Source: Brevundimonas subvibrioides (GTDB lineage Bacteria; Pseudomonadota; Alphaproteobacteria; Caulobacterales; Caulobacteraceae). From it: a DNA stretch of 64,000 bases. The notes below the pieces were generated by a model. That model saw only the letters and a program-made list of their open reading frames with translations, made no database searches and was not told where the DNA came from. How positions within the stretch are numbered: the first letter of the stretch is position 1; each line of letters opens with the position of its first letter. Positions 30,635 to 39,428 of this stretch are shown piece by piece. Position numbers and translations under genes: made by a program. The DNA lies in NCBI RefSeq assembly GCF_002280785.1, contig NZ_NCEQ01000002.1:161804-225803 (forward strand), given 5' to 3'.

Positions 30635-30937
30635 GTGAGCGCCCAGACCCCCCAGGACGATCAGCGGCGGATCCTGCCATGGGTCGCGGGGCTGAACGCC
30701 GCCCTGTTCGTCGGGCTGGGCGTCGCGGGCTGGCTGGCGGATTCCAGCGCACTTCTCGGCAATGCGGCGGACAATGATTCGGACAGCGCCGTCTATCCGA
30801 TCAGCTTCCTGGCGGTGGGACGAGCATGGCCCGACCTGATCGTGGGCGCCCTGGGCGCGGTCGTCGCCATCAAGGGCGGCCTCGAAATTCTGCGAGACGC
30901 CGCTCGCACCGACGATAATGAGGAGGCGGTCCGATGA
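30635..30937 (+). pseudogene. CDF transporter with internal deletion
   Basis: 100 residues from a GTG at 30635. The first part (LFVGLGVAGWLADSSALLGNA, DSDSAVYPISFLAVGR) matches CDF helices 1-2, then jumps to the last helix (AWPDLIVGALGAVVAIKGGL EILRDA, written here with a break). In the intact CDF at 23.4 kb about 90 residues separate those parts (VIGKSVRV and RWPDLIAGAV). Helices 3-5, with the second metal site, are lost in frame. The end overlaps the next ATPase start by four bases, so coupling was kept. Confidence 0.75.
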
Positions 30938-33024
30938 GTACGCCCGAAGCCGATCATCAAGCCGGAGACTGCCACGACCATACGAGCGAAAAGGCGGGAG
31001 CCGACCCCCACGCTCATGGTGGCGTGTTCGGATCGAACACCGAGGTGATTTTCGCGCTGGCGAGCGGCGGCACGCTGGCGCTGGGTTTCGGGCTGGAAAA
31101 GCTCGCTCCCGGCGTTCCGGCGTGGCTGCCTCTCGGTCTGTATGTGATCGCCTATAGCTTCGGCGGCTTCTTCACGGTCCGCGAGGCTTTCGAAAACCTC
31201 CGCAACAAGCGGTTCGAGATCGATACCCTGATGCTCGTGGCCGCCGCTGGCGCGGCGGCGCTTGGGGCCTGGGCCGAAGGCGCGCTGCTCCTGTTCCTGT
31301 TCAGCGTCGGCCACGCCCTTGAGAACTACGCCATGGGTCGCGCCAAACGGGCGATCGAAGCCCTGGCGGACCTGGCGCCGCGCACGGCCCATGTTCGCCG
31401 CGGCGATCAGGTTTTCGAAGTTCCGGTCGAGGAGGTCGAGGTCGGCGATACGGTGGTCGTGCGTCCCAACGAACGGCTCCCGGCCGACGGGTTCGTCGTG
31501 GTCGGTGCGACAAGCATCAACCAGGCGCCCGTCACCGGCGAGAGCATGCCGGTCGACAAGCAACCGGTCGTCGACGTCGAAGCCGCCCGGGCGCGACCCG
31601 CTCAGATCGGCTCTGCTTCCATCGTCTTCGCGGGCACCATCAACGGCGCGGGCGCGATCGAGATCGAGACGACCCGCAAGTCCACCGACACGACCCTGGC
31701 CAAGGTCGTCCGCATGGTCAGCGAGGCGGAAACCCAGAAATCTCCCACGCAGCGTTTTACGGACCGCTTCGAACGCATCTTCGTCCCCGTAGTGCTCGGC
31801 CTCGCCTTCATCCTGCTCTTCGCCTGGGTCGTGGTCGACGAGCCCTTCCGCGACAGCTTCTACCGGGCCATGGCGGTCCTGGTGGCGGCCAGCCCCTGCG
31901 CCCTCGCCATCGCCACGCCCAGCGCCGTCCTCTCGGGCGTCGCCCGAGCGGCGCGGGCCGGCGTCCTGATCAAGGGCGGCGCGCCCCTGGAGAACCTGGG
32001 CTCGCTCAGCGCCATCGCTTTCGACAAGACCGGCACCCTGACGGAAGGACGGCCCCGCATCACGGACGTCGTTCCCGTGGCCGGGGCGAAGGAAATCGAC
32101 CTCCTGACGACCGCCGTCGCCGTCGAGCGGTTGAGCGATCACCCTCTGGCGGAAGCGATCGCGCGCGACGGGCTCGAGCGTCTCAAGGGCGCGGCGATCG
32201 CCGCGGCCTCGGAGCTGAAAAGCCTGACCGGGAAAGGCGTCACCGCCCGGTTCGAAGGCGCGCCGGTATTGATCGGCAAGCCCGAGATGTTCGGCGTGGA
32301 TGGGGTCGGCCCGCTCAGCGACGAGGCGGAGGCGGCCGTCACGCGCCTGCGGCTGGAGGGCCGCACTTTGATGGTCGTGCGTCGGGGCGATCGCGATCTC
32401 GGTGTGATCGGCCTGCTGGACACGCCACGGGCCGCGGCGCGCAGGGCGCTGGACGCTTTGCGCGCTCTGGGCGTGTCCCGGATGATCATGATCTCCGGAG
32501 ACCACCAGAAAGCGGCCCAGGCGATCGCCAGCCAGGTCGGCCTGACCGAAGCCTGGGGCGATCTGATGCCCGAGGACAAGGTCGACGCCATCAAACGCCT
32601 TCGCGCCGAGGGCAAGATCGCCATGGTCGGGGACGGCGTGAACGACGCCCCCGCCATGGCCACCGCGACCGTGGGCATCGCCATGGGCGCCGCCGGATCC
32701 GACGTCGCCCTGGAGACCGCCGATGTCGCCCTGATGTCTGACGATCTCTCGCAACTTCCGTTCGCCGTCGGCCTGAGCCGCCGAACCCGCGCCATCATCC
32801 TGCAGAACCTCGTCGTCAGCCTGGGGGTGGTCGCCTTCCTTGTGCCCGCCACCATCCTCGGATTGGGCATCGGCCCGGCCGTAGCGATGCACGAGGGCTC
32901 GACCGTTCTGGTCGTGTTCAACGCCCTCCGGCTCCTCGGCTACCGCGACCCGACTCGCAGGGCAGATCCGTCGACTGGCGTGGCCGCCACGGCGGCGCCC
33001 GACCCGAAGGGAACAGCCGCATGA
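30934..33024 (+). CDS. P1B-4-type heavy-metal ATPase (Co/Zn/Cd/Fe class)
   Basis: 696 residues. No HMA domain, but a His-bearing N-terminus (DCHDHTSEKAGADPHAHGG). Core motifs: TGESMPVDK, membrane [30 protein letters not shown] and [11 protein letters not shown]. The SPC motif in helix 4 with HEGST in the final helices (AMHEGSTVLVVFNALRLL) defines the P1B-4 subgroup, which exports Co2+, Fe2+ or Zn/Cd depending on the member. It overlaps both the deleted CDF and the DUF305 gene by four bases. The exact metal is not decidable from sequence. Confidence 0.9.
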   Translation: MSTPEADHQAGDCHDHTSEKAGADPHAHGGVFGSNTEVIFALASGGTLALGFGLEKLAPGVPAWLPLGLYVIAYSFGGFFTVREAFENLRNKRFEIDTLMLVAAAGAAALGAWAEGALLLFLFSVGHALENYAMGRAKRAIEALADLAPRTAHVRRGDQVFEVPVEEVEVGDTVVVRPNERLPADGFVVVGATSINQAPVTGESMPVDKQPVVDVEAARARPAQIGSASIVFAGTINGAGAIEIETTRKSTDTTLAKVVRMVSEAETQKSPTQRFTDRFERIFVPVVLGLAFILLFAWVVVDEPFRDSFYRAMAVLVAASPCALAIATPSAVLSGVARAARAGVLIKGGAPLENLGSLSAIAFDKTGTLTEGRPRITDVVPVAGAKEIDLLTTAVAVERLSDHPLAEAIARDGLERLKGAAIAAASELKSLTGKGVTARFEGAPVLIGKPEMFGVDGVGPLSDEAEAAVTRLRLEGRTLMVVRRGDRDLGVIGLLDTPRAAARRALDALRALGVSRMIMISGDHQKAAQAIASQVGLTEAWGDLMPEDKVDAIKRLRAEGKIAMVGDGVNDAPAMATATVGIAMGAAGSDVALETADVALMSDDLSQLPFAVGLSRRTRAIILQNLVVSLGVVAFLVPATILGLGIGPAVAMHEGSTVLVVFNALRLLGYRDPTRRADPSTGVAATAAPDPKGTAA

Positions 33025-33464
33025 AGCGCATCGGATGGGTTTCCGTCATCGCCGTCTTCCTCGCGCTGTCGGCCTTCGCCTACGGCATGCTGTCGGTGCG
33101 GTCACGGCCCGCAGCGGACGCGGCGCCCCCGTCATCGGCCCGGGATGCCGGTGCTCACGAGGCTCAGGGCGCGACGCCGGGCGAGGCTCCATCGACGCGG
33201 GCCTACCGTGAAGCGAACGATCGGATGCACCGGGGCATGGTCATCGCCTATACCGGCGATGCCGACGTCGACTTCCTTTGGGGCATGATCGCGCATCACG
33301 ACGGCGCCATCGCCATGGCGAAGATCGCCGTCGAACACGGCGAGGCCGCGGACGTCCAAAGCCTCGCCCGCGAGATCATCGCCGCCCAGGAGGCCGAGAT
33401 CATCCGGATGAGGATCCTGCTGGCCCGCCACGAGGACGCCTTGCCCGCCGGCGTCAGGCCCTGA
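33021..33464 (+). CDS. DUF305 exported/membrane-anchored protein
   Basis: 147 residues; an N-terminal helix (VSVIAVFLALSAFAYGMLS) and one DUF305 domain: DVDFLWGMIAHHDGAIAMAK, AREIIAAQEAEIIRMR. The M-I-x-H-H-x-G-A-I-x-M pattern is the ferritin-like metal-binding part of the family, which includes the copper protein CopM. Its last codons and stop lie inside a perfect 38-base palindrome. Co-translated with the P1B-4 ATPase (four-base overlap). Confidence 0.85.
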   Translation: MKRIGWVSVIAVFLALSAFAYGMLSVRSRPAADAAPPSSARDAGAHEAQGATPGEAPSTRAYREANDRMHRGMVIAYTGDADVDFLWGMIAHHDGAIAMAKIAVEHGEAADVQSLAREIIAAQEAEIIRMRILLARHEDALPAGVRP

Positions 33465-33477
33465 CGCCGGCGGGCAA
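33440..33477. repeat. Perfect 38-bp palindrome over the DUF305 stop codon
   Basis: The arm CTTGCCCGCCGGCGTCAGG (33440-33458) is followed directly by its exact reverse complement (33459-33477). As RNA it would fold to a stem of about 16-17 pairs with a small loop. It covers the last codons and stop of the DUF305 gene. It may act as a terminator without a T-run, and it takes up the place where the next gene's start codon would be expected. Confidence 0.75.
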
Positions 33478-33940
33478 GCGGTTCACCGTCCGGAGCCGCG
33501 ACCTTCGCTGGAAGGAAGGCCGCGCCAAGACCAGGCGGTCGCGGCCGAGGCCCCCGCCCAGGCGGAACCTGACCCTGGATCTGGTCGTCGCGGGGGTCGG
33601 AAGCCTCGTCGCGGCAGGCGTCGTCTTCTGCCTCGCCTTCATCCTGTCGGGCTCTCACAACGTGCCCCTGCATCTGGGCTATGCGGTGATCCTGGGCGGC
33701 GTCGGCGTCGCCTGTGATGCGCTGGGGCCCAACGACCGCGGGGGACGGATGATTGCCCGCGCAATAGGCGTGCTCTGGCTGATCGGATGGGCCGGCTTGT
33801 TCGCGGCCCGGGCGGATATCGTCTTACCCCTTCAGCATACGACGTCGGCCAGCCCGTCATCGTGGACAGGGCGGAGGACTGACGCTCCCGTCGGCCACAG
33901 ACGCCCTGGCGCTAACCTTTCCTTGGCCGCTCCAGGTTAG
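33464..33940 (+). pseudogene. Small membrane protein paralogue without a normal start codon
   Basis: The frame encodes a basic N-terminus and helices parallel to the protein at 20.3 kb (LDLVVAGVGSLVAAGVVFCL, VPLHLGYAVILGGVGVA), then a diverged tail. Compared with the paralogue's MAGGKKT, it reads TPAGKRFT with ACG at 33464 where ATG would overlap the DUF305 stop as TGATG. No ATG, GTG or TTG in frame lies near the front, so translation is doubtful. It may be a start-loss pseudogene, or begin at an unusual codon. Confidence 0.55.
33912..33940 (+). repeat. Inverted repeat ahead of the acyltransferase copy, also present at 20679-20708
   Basis: CTAACCT (33912-33918) and AGGTTAG (33934-33940) form 7-base arms; the first copy has TAACC and GGTTA around the same TTTCCTTGG(T/C)CGCTCC centre. 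The element lies 10-11 bases before each acyltransferase start and is conserved better than its surroundings, so it may be an operator or a translation-control hairpin. Confidence 0.5.
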
Positions 33941-33949
33941 GCTCCGGCC

Positions 33950-35114
33950 ATGCGCCGCGCCGCTCCTGAGACGATGGATCGATCCCCGCCGCGCACCCCC
34001 CTGCGGCTGGCTGGACGCGCTCCGCTTCATCGTCGGGGCGCTGATCATCCTCTACCATTTCCGCGAGGCCTCACCGGTTCCGCTGCCGCAGCTGCATCCG
34101 GCGTTCGACCGCGGCTATCTGCTCACCGACTTCTTCATCATCGACTCGGGCTACGTCCTGGCCCGCATCTATGGCGACCCCCTCGCTACCGGGCAGGCCT
34201 CGTTGCGGGCCTACGCACGCCAACGCCTGCTGCGCGTCATTCCGGCCCACCTGGCCGTCAGCCTCATTCTCGTGGCCATCGTCGGCGGCGCCGCCCTGGC
34301 GGGCGTCGCGCCCAGCAACCCGCGATGGTTCGACTGGTCGCAGCTGCCGGCGCAGGTGTTGCTGGTCCAGGCTTATGGCGTGCCGGGCGGACAGGGGTGG
34401 AACGCCCCGACCTGGACGCTATCGGCCCTGATCGGCTGCTATCTCCTCCTGCCGTGGACTTGTCGCGCCCTCTGGCGCTGGCCGCCGGTTCTGGTGGTGA
34501 TCGGTGCGGTGGTCCTTGTCGTCGCCGCCGATCTCGCGGCCTCGCTGTGGCTCGGCGATCCCATCTTCCGCCTGCCGATGCGGTACGGCATCCTGCGCGC
34601 CCTGCCGCTCTTCCTGCTCGGGGTCGCGGCGGCCTACTACGGGTCACGGGTGTATGTCGCGCCGCGCCTCGCGGGGGCGATCGGCGTCGGCGCTGCCGTC
34701 GCGCTCGTCGGTCTCCAGGCGGTCGGCGCCTTCAGCCTGCTGTCCCTGGGCCTGCTGGCGGGGATCATCTGGGCCGCCGGCGCCGTCCCCGTGCTCCGGC
34801 CCTCGCGCCTGATCGAACATCTCGCCCTGATGTCGTTCTCGATGTTCCTCACCAATGAGGTGAGCCGCATCGTCTGGTTCGGCTTGCTCGACGCCCTGGG
34901 GCAGGACGCGCTGCCGGCCGGCGCGCGCTGGGCGCTGTGGTCCGTCGGTTTCGCCGGCGCCTTCGCCGCCGCCGCCGTGTTCCGCTACGGGTTCGACCGC
35001 CCGGTCCAGATCTGGCTCAACCCCTCGCGCAGGAACCGGGCCGTCGGAGACCATGCGGCGGTCGCCGCGCCCAGGGCGTCAGGCGCCGTTGTGTCGGCCG
35101 AACACGCGGGTTGA
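33950..35114 (+). pseudogene. Acyltransferase_3 family, frameshifted copy
   Basis: The ATG at 33950 opens MRRAAPETMDRSPPRTP as in the copy at 20.7 kb, but two bases are missing near 33996-34001 relative to that copy, and the family sequence (WLDALRFIVGALIILYHFRE) continues in another frame from 34008. That second frame is then intact to 35114, with RGYLLTDFFIIDSGYVLARI, RQRLLRVIPAHLAVSLIL and helices to the C-terminus. About ten membrane helices would make an inner-membrane O-acyltransferase. Either a real frameshift, programmed slippage at a run of six C, or a sequencing error. Confidence 0.75.
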
Positions 35115-35540
35115 CCCGTCATTGAGGATGAGCACGGTCGTGTAGGGCTCGCGCCCGGCGGCCTCCATGCCCGGCGAACCCGCCGGCATGCCGGGGGCGC
35201 TCAGCGCCCGGGCGGCGGGACCTTCGCGCAGCAACCGGTCCACATCGCGGGCCGGAACATGCCCTTCGATGGCGTAGGCGCCCACGACGGCGGTGTGGCA
35301 GCTCGCCCATCGGTCGGGGATGCCGTGCCGGGCCCGGATCGGGGTGAGGTCCTCGCGTTCGACGACCTCGACGGTCCAGCCCGCCTCGCGCATATGGGCG
35401 ATCCACCCGCCGCAGCAGGCGCACCAGGGGGTCTTGTAAGCCGTCATTCGCTTGTCCGGGACTGCCTGCGCGGCGCCCGCCAGGGCGGCGAGGGGCAGGC
35501 CGATAAGAACGGCGCGGCGAGCAGTTGAAACTTGAGCCAT
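35079..35540 (-). CDS. DUF411 exported metal-binding protein (copy 1)
   Basis: 153 residues from ATG 35540, with AGGAGA in front. A signal peptide (AVLIGLPLAALAGAAQA) precedes the DUF411 domain: YKTPWCACCGGWIAHMREAG with its C-x-C-C cluster, WASCHTAVVGAYAIEGHVPA and PGMPAGSPGMEAAG. DUF411 proteins are periplasmic and occur in copper clusters (CopG type). The 3' end overlaps the acyltransferase copy by 36 bases antiparallel. A second DUF411 gene lies at 61.5 kb. Confidence 0.88.
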   Translation of the reverse strand: MAQVSTARRAVLIGLPLAALAGAAQAVPDKRMTAYKTPWCACCGGWIAHMREAGWTVEVVEREDLTPIRARHGIPDRWASCHTAVVGAYAIEGHVPARDVDRLLREGPAARALSAPGMPAGSPGMEAAGREPYTTVLILNDGSTRVFGRHNGA

Positions 35541-35643
35541 CCGAAATCTCCTGAAGGCGCCGCGATCCCGCAAGGCACGCCCGGGTCGCGGTTGATACTT
35601 GGCCGATTTCATGGTGACGGTCACCCTATCGCCTCGGTGGGAC

Positions 35644-35964
35644 CTACCGACCAAGGCCAATGAACACCGCCGCGATCCCGAGCGCCGCGATGAGAGAGCC
35701 GCCGGTCAGCGCCATGCCGAAGGCGCGCGCCCGCGGCTCCGCGCGGGTAGGCGAGGGCGAAGGTGACGCGGCGATGAGGTAGAGGCTCACCAGGAACGGC
35801 AGGATGATGAGTTCGTCTCCCCGCAGCACCGTCGCCGGGATGAGGTGGCTGCCAATGGCCAGGACCGTCTGTTAGAGCGAGTTCTGCAGCACGGCGGCGG
35901 CCACGGCGGTCAGCACAACCGCCGCCGCCGACCAGAGCGCGATGAGCGTTTTCTCCCGGGTCAT
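35644..35964 (-). pseudogene. Two-helix membrane protein interrupted by an in-frame stop
   Basis: The frame from ATG 35964 (MTREKTLIALWSAAAVVLTA) overlaps the lspA stop by four bases, as an operon partner should, but meets TAA at 35872-35874 after 30 codons. The same frame then continues for 75 more codons (TVLAIGSHLIPATVLRGDEL, then two helices and FIGLGR). No known domain. One base change would restore a 106-residue protein, so a recent nonsense mutation is the simplest reading. Confidence 0.55.
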
Positions 35965-36476
35965 GACCTTGTTTCACCCGTTTTGACGGAAATCCACAAC
36001 AGCGCCGCGACGCCGCAGACGATCGCCGTGTCCGCAAGGTTGAACGTCGGCCAGCGCCAGTCGCCCACGTGCAAGTCGATGAAGTCCGTCACCGCACCTT
36101 GGCGGATGCGGTCGGCGATGTTGCCGAGCGCGCCGCCGGCGACAGCGCCGAGCGCGAGGGCCAGCGCAGGGCGCCGCGTGCGCCAGGCGGCGGTCAGGAC
36201 CGCCGCGGCGACGGCGCCGGTGAGCGCCACCAGCAGCCAGCGCCCGGCGTCGCCGTCGGCCGAGAGGAGGCCGAAGGTGACGCCGCGGTTGAAGCTGAGG
36301 TCGAGCTTTAGAAAAGGCGCGATCTCGATCGGGGCGGTCAGGGTGCGAGCCCAGGCCTTGGCAAGCTGATCGGCCCCGGCCACGCCGATCGCAAGGACCA
36401 CGGCGGCCAGTCTGACCGATCGTCCGCCCGAGTGCCGGACGGCGGGCGCTGCAGGAACGAGGTTTAGGTCAGACAT
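35961..36476 (-). CDS. lspA: Lipoprotein signal peptidase LspA (signal peptidase II)
   Basis: 171 residues with four helices. Catalytic motifs are present: FNRGVTFGLL, GNIADRIRQGAVTDFIDL with the first active Asp, and FNLADTAIVCG with the second. LspA cleaves prolipoproteins after lipid attachment in the inner membrane. Accessory lspA copies occur in metal islands next to cation exporters; several lipoproteins are encoded in this window (CzcB, DUF305, small lipoproteins). Its start overlaps the methyltransferase C-terminal frame by eight bases, giving translational coupling. Confidence 0.9.
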   Translation of the reverse strand: MSDLNLVPAAPAVRHSGGRSVRLAAVVLAIGVAGADQLAKAWARTLTAPIEIAPFLKLDLSFNRGVTFGLLSADGDAGRWLLVALTGAVAAAVLTAAWRTRRPALALALGAVAGGALGNIADRIRQGAVTDFIDLHVGDWRWPTFNLADTAIVCGVAALLWISVKTGETRS

Positions 36477-37180
36477 GCCCGATCTCCTGGTTCGGCTGGG
36501 AAGAGGGGCCCCGCGGCTTCCTGGCCCGATACAGGGAGATCGAGCCGGTGGCGGTGGCGATCACCTGACGCTCCTCGACGTGCTCGAACCCGGCCTCGGC
36601 GATCAGGTCGGGCAGGCCGCCGGCGGCGTTCAGCCGGGTGTTCTCGACCCCGTTTAGGGCCTGGACCTGGCGAAAGAGAAGCCGCGTCGACGGCGTGCGC
36701 TGCCAGCCATAGTCGGCGATGTGCAGCTCCCCGCCCGGGCCGAAGGGCGGCGTGAATCGACGCCAGCCCGGCGCGCTTGCCGACGATTGGCGCCTGGTGA
36801 AACACGAGGCTGGACACGACCTTGTCCGCCCGGTCCCGGCCGATCAGCTCCGCGACGTCGCCCGCGAAGCCCTGGAGGAAGTCCACGTCGGCTCCGCGGC
36901 TGAGGGCCTTGGATCGCGCCCGGTCCAGCACCTCCGGATCGGGGTCGATGCCGATCATGTCGGCTCCGGGGGCCGCGGCCTTGATCAGGGTCGCGAGCGT
37001 GCCGGTCCCGCAGCCGACATCGACGATTGTTTCACCGTCGCGCGGCGCGAGCTGTGCCACGAGAGCCGCCCGCCAGACGGTCTCGCGCGTCATCAGGGCG
37101 ATGGCGGCGTCATACAGCCCGGTCAGGCTGCGGTGCCCGAGAGCCGGTGTGAATTCGGCCGGGGATGCAGAACGAGTCAT
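36469..37180 (-). pseudogene. SAM-dependent methyltransferase, frameshifted
   Basis: The first 150 residues are a clean class I methyltransferase (ETIVDVGCGTGTLATLIK, GADMIGIDPDPEVLDRAR, SLVFHQAPIVGKRAG). At about 36740, in a run of G and C (HAALRPG), the frame breaks: the family continuation (GELHIADYGWQRTPSTRLLF, VEERQVIATATGSISLY) is in a second frame that ends at 36469 and overlaps the lspA start. The uncorrected frame gives an Arg-rich nonsense tail. The gene is driven by its own MerR-type promoter at 37205-37235. Substrate unknown. Confidence 0.75.
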
Positions 37181-37204
37181 GAAGCCTCCAAGGGATCAGG
37201 CGTC

Positions 37205-37235
37205 AAGCTACATCCTCTAGTCCCTAGAGGATCAA
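37205..37235 (-). promoter_or_regulatory. MerR-type promoter/operator of the methyltransferase-lspA operon
   Basis: On the minus strand: TTGATC (37235-37230), a 19-base spacer, then TAGCTT (37210-37205). The centre is a perfect 21-base dyad, ATCCTCTAG-TCC-CTAGAGGAT (37212-37232). No merR gene adjoins it. The -35 and core half-sites are the same as in the CDF promoter at 23325, so the MerR protein encoded at 22.8-23.3 kb is the likely regulator. Confidence 0.75.
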
Positions 37236-37273
37236 GCGAAGATTTCGTCCGTCGCTGGGGGCCCGTCCCCGGC

Positions 37274-39211
37274 CTAAATGTCTGCCTCTGCCCGGCTCTT
37301 CCGATCCGCCCACCAGAAGCCGACCACGACGGCCGTCAGCGCGATCAACTGGGCCACGAGGCCCTCCCAAGTCGGGAAGAGGCCGAGGATTTCCACGCGG
37401 GGCAGGGCGGCGAGCGGATGGACGTCCATGACCCCCGCCTCCTGCAGCCCGGCCACGCCCTTGCCCGCGAGGATCACCGCCAGGGCCGCGATCAGCAGGG
37501 CGCTGTAGGCGAAGAACTGCGAGATCGGCAGTCGCTTGCTGAAGATCAGCAGCCCCCAGGCGATCAGGGCCAGGCAGACCACCGCCAGCGCGGCGCCCCC
37601 GAGCAGGGCGCCTTGGGTCCCCTGGCTCCACAGGGCGGCGTAGAAGAGGATGGTCTCGAACACCTCGCGATAGACGACGATGAAGGCCAGCAGGAACAGG
37701 AACCAGGCCGACCGCTTCGACAACGCCGCCGACAGCTTGTCGCGGATATAGGCCTGCCAGGCGCCGGCTTGGGCCTTGCCGTGCATCCACACCCCCACGG
37801 ACAACAGCACGATGGCCGAAACCAGCGAGCCGACGCCCTCGGTGAGTTCGCGGCTGGCGCCGCTGATGGCGATCAGCCAGGTCGCCGCCGCCCAGGTCGC
37901 GCCGCCCGCGACGAGCGCGGCGATCCAGCCGCCATGGACGTAGGGCAGCACGTCCTGGCGCTCGGCCTTGCGCAGGAAGGCGATCATCGCGATCACGATC
38001 AGCAGAGCCTCCAGCCCCTCGCGCAGCAGAATGGTGAAGGCGCCGAGGAAGGTCGACAGGGCCGAGGCCTGGGAGGGCGCGAGGGCCCGCCCAGCCTCGT
38101 CGAACAGCCCGCTCAGGGCCGCGACCTGTCCGGCCACCGCGTCGGCCGGGGCCCGGCGATTGAGATTGGCGCGAAGCTCGCCCATCGCCGCCTCGATCCG
38201 GGCCATCAACTTGCCGTCCCGGGCCCGCAGCAGCGGCTCCACGGGCTCGAAGCCGTCGAGATAGGCCGAAAGGGCCAGCTCCTCGGCCTTTCGCGCGTCG
38301 CCGGCGCGATAGGCCGCCAGACTCTCGGCGAGCTTGCGGCGTGCCAGATCGAGCCCGTCCGTGCTCCCGACCGCGAGGGCTTCCGGATGGCTGCGCAGGT
38401 AGGCGACCACCTCGTTCGCCCGAGGCTCCCCGAGGCGGGCCGCCAGCGCCGCCGGCGTGACCTGGGTCAGGGCCTCGAGGTCCGGCACGGCGGCTCGCAG
38501 CTTGGGATCGGCTCGCCAGGCGCGCTCGCCCGCACGGGGCGCTTCCCCGGCGTAGGCGAAGCCGCCGACGTAGAAGGCGAGCGCCCAGCGGTCCTCGGCG
38601 GAGAGATGGGCGAAGCTCGCCATGGCGGTGCCGTCCAGGCCCTGGCCGATCACCTGATAGAGACCGAACAGGCTGCGCTCGCGGGCGCGGTCCCGATCGG
38701 TGAAGGCGATCGCCGGCGGCTCGAGCCCGGCTGAGGCGGGGCCGTCGCCGCGGCCGGTCGCGCCATGGCAGACGGCGCACTGCTCAGCGTAGAGCGCCGC
38801 GCCGCGCGGCAGATCGGGGATGGTCTGTGGCGCCAGCGGCGTCGGATAGGCGGCGAGAAGGGCGTCGGCTAGGCTCCGCGCCTGTTGAGCAACCGTTACC
38901 GGCGTTTCGCGGGCTTCGACCGCCGAGATCAGGACGGACGACGCGGCGAGGAGCCGGGGCTGGGCCTCATGCGCCGGCAGGGCGGCGATCCGGGTGCGCA
39001 CCGAGGCCGAGAACTCCCGCATCTCGGCGTATTCCGCCTCGCTGATCACCCGGCCGTCGGAGACGGCGCCGGGGTAATCGACGGCGATGTAGTCCAGCAG
39101 CCGCCAGGCGGTCTCCGCCCCGGGGGTCGTTTCCTGGGCCGCTGCCCGCAGAGGGAGCGCGGCGCCCAGCAGAAGGACGAGGACGAGGAGGAGGCGAAGC
39201 GTCGCCGGCAT
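37274..39211 (-). CDS. Cytochrome c - FTR1 iron permease fusion
   Basis: 645 residues from MPATLRLLLVLV, with a signal peptide. Residues about 135-215 form a class I cytochrome c: haem site CAVCHGATGRGDGP and a distal Met in GQGLDGTAMASFAHL. After a helical linker comes an FTR1/Fip1-type permease with seven helices and the two REGLE-type motifs needed for Fe3+ passage: LREGLEALLIVIAMI and YREVFETILFYAAL. The fused haem domain may oxidise Fe2+ before transport or pass on its electron; that is inference. Single gene, divergent from no close partner. Confidence 0.9.
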   Translation of the reverse strand: MPATLRLLLVLVLLLGAALPLRAAAQETTPGAETAWRLLDYIAVDYPGAVSDGRVISEAEYAEMREFSASVRTRIAALPAHEAQPRLLAASSVLISAVEARETPVTVAQQARSLADALLAAYPTPLAPQTIPDLPRGAALYAEQCAVCHGATGRGDGPASAGLEPPAIAFTDRDRARERSLFGLYQVIGQGLDGTAMASFAHLSAEDRWALAFYVGGFAYAGEAPRAGERAWRADPKLRAAVPDLEALTQVTPAALAARLGEPRANEVVAYLRSHPEALAVGSTDGLDLARRKLAESLAAYRAGDARKAEELALSAYLDGFEPVEPLLRARDGKLMARIEAAMGELRANLNRRAPADAVAGQVAALSGLFDEAGRALAPSQASALSTFLGAFTILLREGLEALLIVIAMIAFLRKAERQDVLPYVHGGWIAALVAGGATWAAATWLIAISGASRELTEGVGSLVSAIVLLSVGVWMHGKAQAGAWQAYIRDKLSAALSKRSAWFLFLLAFIVVYREVFETILFYAALWSQGTQGALLGGAALAVVCLALIAWGLLIFSKRLPISQFFAYSALLIAALAVILAGKGVAGLQEAGVMDVHPLAALPRVEILGLFPTWEGLVAQLIALTAVVVGFWWADRKSRAEADI

Positions 39212-39428
39212 GACGGAAATCCCGTTCTTAAGATTGGGTCTCAATAGCAGCATGCGATCTCAAGCCGCCAGAGCATCAAGAGGCGCGCGCCACGATTTGC
39301 AGACGATCGGCGCCGCGGCTCCACTTTCTCACAGGCGGTTGGGCGGAGTGGTCCGTCGCTGCAGGGAAGGCGCGAGAGGCTCCGATGGCCAAGGACCGAG
39401 CCTTGCTGCGCGACCCGGGCGCCTGGAC

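Noticed and set aside
35872..35874. In-frame stop as a recoded (selenocysteine-type) codon
   Set aside because: The codon is TAA, not TGA, and there is no SECIS-like hairpin or Cys-homologue evidence.
36719..38734. 671-codon plus-strand frame over the FTR1 gene
   Set aside because: Antisense shadow; the minus strand encodes clear cytochrome c and FTR1 motifs.
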